NCBI RefSeq assembly: GCF_000315625.1
Contig: NW_005434633.1
Span: forward strand, 23,677 to 87,676
DNA length: 64,000 bases
Origin: Guillardia theta CCMP2712
Taxonomy: Eukaryota > Cryptophyceae > Pyrenomonadales > Geminigeraceae
Direction: 5' to 3'
Positions 63,051-64,000 of this stretch are shown piece after piece (within the stretch, counting starts at the first letter, position 1; each line of letters starts with the position of its first letter). Both the position numbers and the translations under genes were made by a program. Below the pieces are notes generated by a model. It was given only the letters and a program-made list of their open reading frames with translations. It was not told the DNA's origin and did not search any database.

Positions 63051-64000
63051 ACCTCTTCCGACATCACGAGAATAGTTCCCAGACTCCGACCATGGTAGTT
63101 TGGGAATTCTATGTTCGATGTATTGAGCAACCATCGGAAAGTTTATGCAACTCAGAGGTAAGGTGGTGGTTGTCAGACGATCTTGCCAAGATCGCTTCAT
63201 GAACGCTCCTGGGAATTATGAAAGATTGATACAATGATTTACACCAGCGGTCTCGAACGCGATTTCAAGGCCGCACATGGAACAATTAGTTTGTTGCAAG
63301 GGAAAGTGGAGGGGCAGAACAGGAGGAATGACTGCGTTAGCCCGAACAGCAGTGTTCATGGCGTCAGGCAGCGCGACGGTGTCAAAGATTTTATAGCATG
63401 CATCCGCTTGAATGGAGGCCCGGGAGCCGAGGGCTTCTGTTGGTATGAATACGCATCTATGTTTATCTATCAGAACATGGCCCTCCAATCACAACACGAA
63501 GCCCCGATGGAGGAACTGATAATGGATGTTCGATCCATGCAAGTACAAACCTGTCAACTTGGCGAATCAGGATAAGCTGCTCAGCAAGTCTCAGGCGACA
63601 TCTCCTCCTCTAGTAGTTGGCGTCCGCCCTGAAGTTCATAGAATCATCCCCTTGCCCTGATTCTAATTCCTCACATTGAACCTGCTAAGGTGATTCGGCA
63701 TGTTCTGCCCGGCCGAACTCGGGACTTAAGCCAGGGCAAGGTTCCGTACTAGCCGGGAACCTTACTCTGAGCTGAGGCCACGACGGGGCGGGCGGGCCTG
63801 CCTTCACTGTCTCGGAACTCGCCGGGCCAGGAGGGCCGCGACGGTTGCACGGGGTCGCATGAGTAATTATATGGGCCCGCATGAATAAATTGCATGTGCT
63901 AGCACAAGTAGCCTGGCGGAATAGTTGCCGCAAGACTTGACAAGATCATGGTAGCTGGTTCTCCTGGAGGAGATTGCCGTGAGATTGACTGCAGCCCGAC
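63051..64000 (-). repeat. B-leader block, second copy of the large duplication (cut by window edge)
   Basis: Matches 57069-58018 with a handful of base changes, and one deletion near 63990. By position, a second Crinkler/RHS-like gene would begin about 90 nt beyond the window. Confidence 0.9.

Overview
The window looks like nuclear DNA of a flagellated unicellular eukaryote. Genes sit on both strands and are cut into many short exons by introns of mostly 41-76 nt with GT-AG, and occasionally GC-AG, ends. Recognisable products include the cytosolic ribosomal protein eS26 and two ciliary proteins, IFT22 and a Tctex1-type dynein light chain. The short introns, abundant TCC/GGA microsatellites and gene mix fit a cryptophyte such as Guillardia, but that assignment is inference. 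I recognised no tRNA, rRNA or CRISPR array.

Layout, left to right. 0-13 kb: end of a cyclic-nucleotide-binding protein; an NHL-repeat protein; a stretch of unrecognised coiled-coil or low-complexity exons with a 321-nt assembly gap and a broken aquaporin fragment beside it; and a complete equilibrative nucleoside transporter. 13.05-18.62 kb: left tandem array, three plus-strand copies of an unknown ~311-aa gene in ~1.96-kb units. 18.5-31 kb: IFT22, whose last exon lies inside the last array unit; an Rh-type ammonium channel; an unrecognised 535-aa protein; C-rich intergenic DNA; and a GC-rich island with frameshifted genes. 31-34 kb: a Zn2Cys6 transcription-factor-like gene. 34-36.7 kb: a decayed non-LTR retrotransposon whose reverse transcriptase is split between strands. 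37-49 kb: a dynamin-like membrane GTPase, an SMP-30/gluconolactonase, a Trk/HKT-type cation transporter, eS26, and the Tctex1 light chain. 50-57 kb: right array, four minus-strand copies of the same ~311-aa gene. 57-64 kb: a Crinkler/RHS-like NTPase-nuclease gene, a Ty3/gypsy integrase remnant, a fifth minus-strand copy, and the start of a second copy of the ~5.98-kb block.

The single-copy genes look like ordinary cell functions (transport, cilium, translation, membrane remodelling). The arrays are different. Two inward-facing families of near-identical genes flank about 31 kb of single-copy genes. They carry captured pieces of IFT22, use two alternative 5' leaders, and on the right are linked to a Crinkler/RHS-type gene. 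This is the most unusual part of the window.

For genes where every exon phase was checked (nucleoside transporter, IFT22, Rh, the 535-aa protein, Zn2Cys6, dynamin-like, Trk, eS26, Tctex1), the summed exons are a whole number of codons. Splice sites are nevertheless read by eye.
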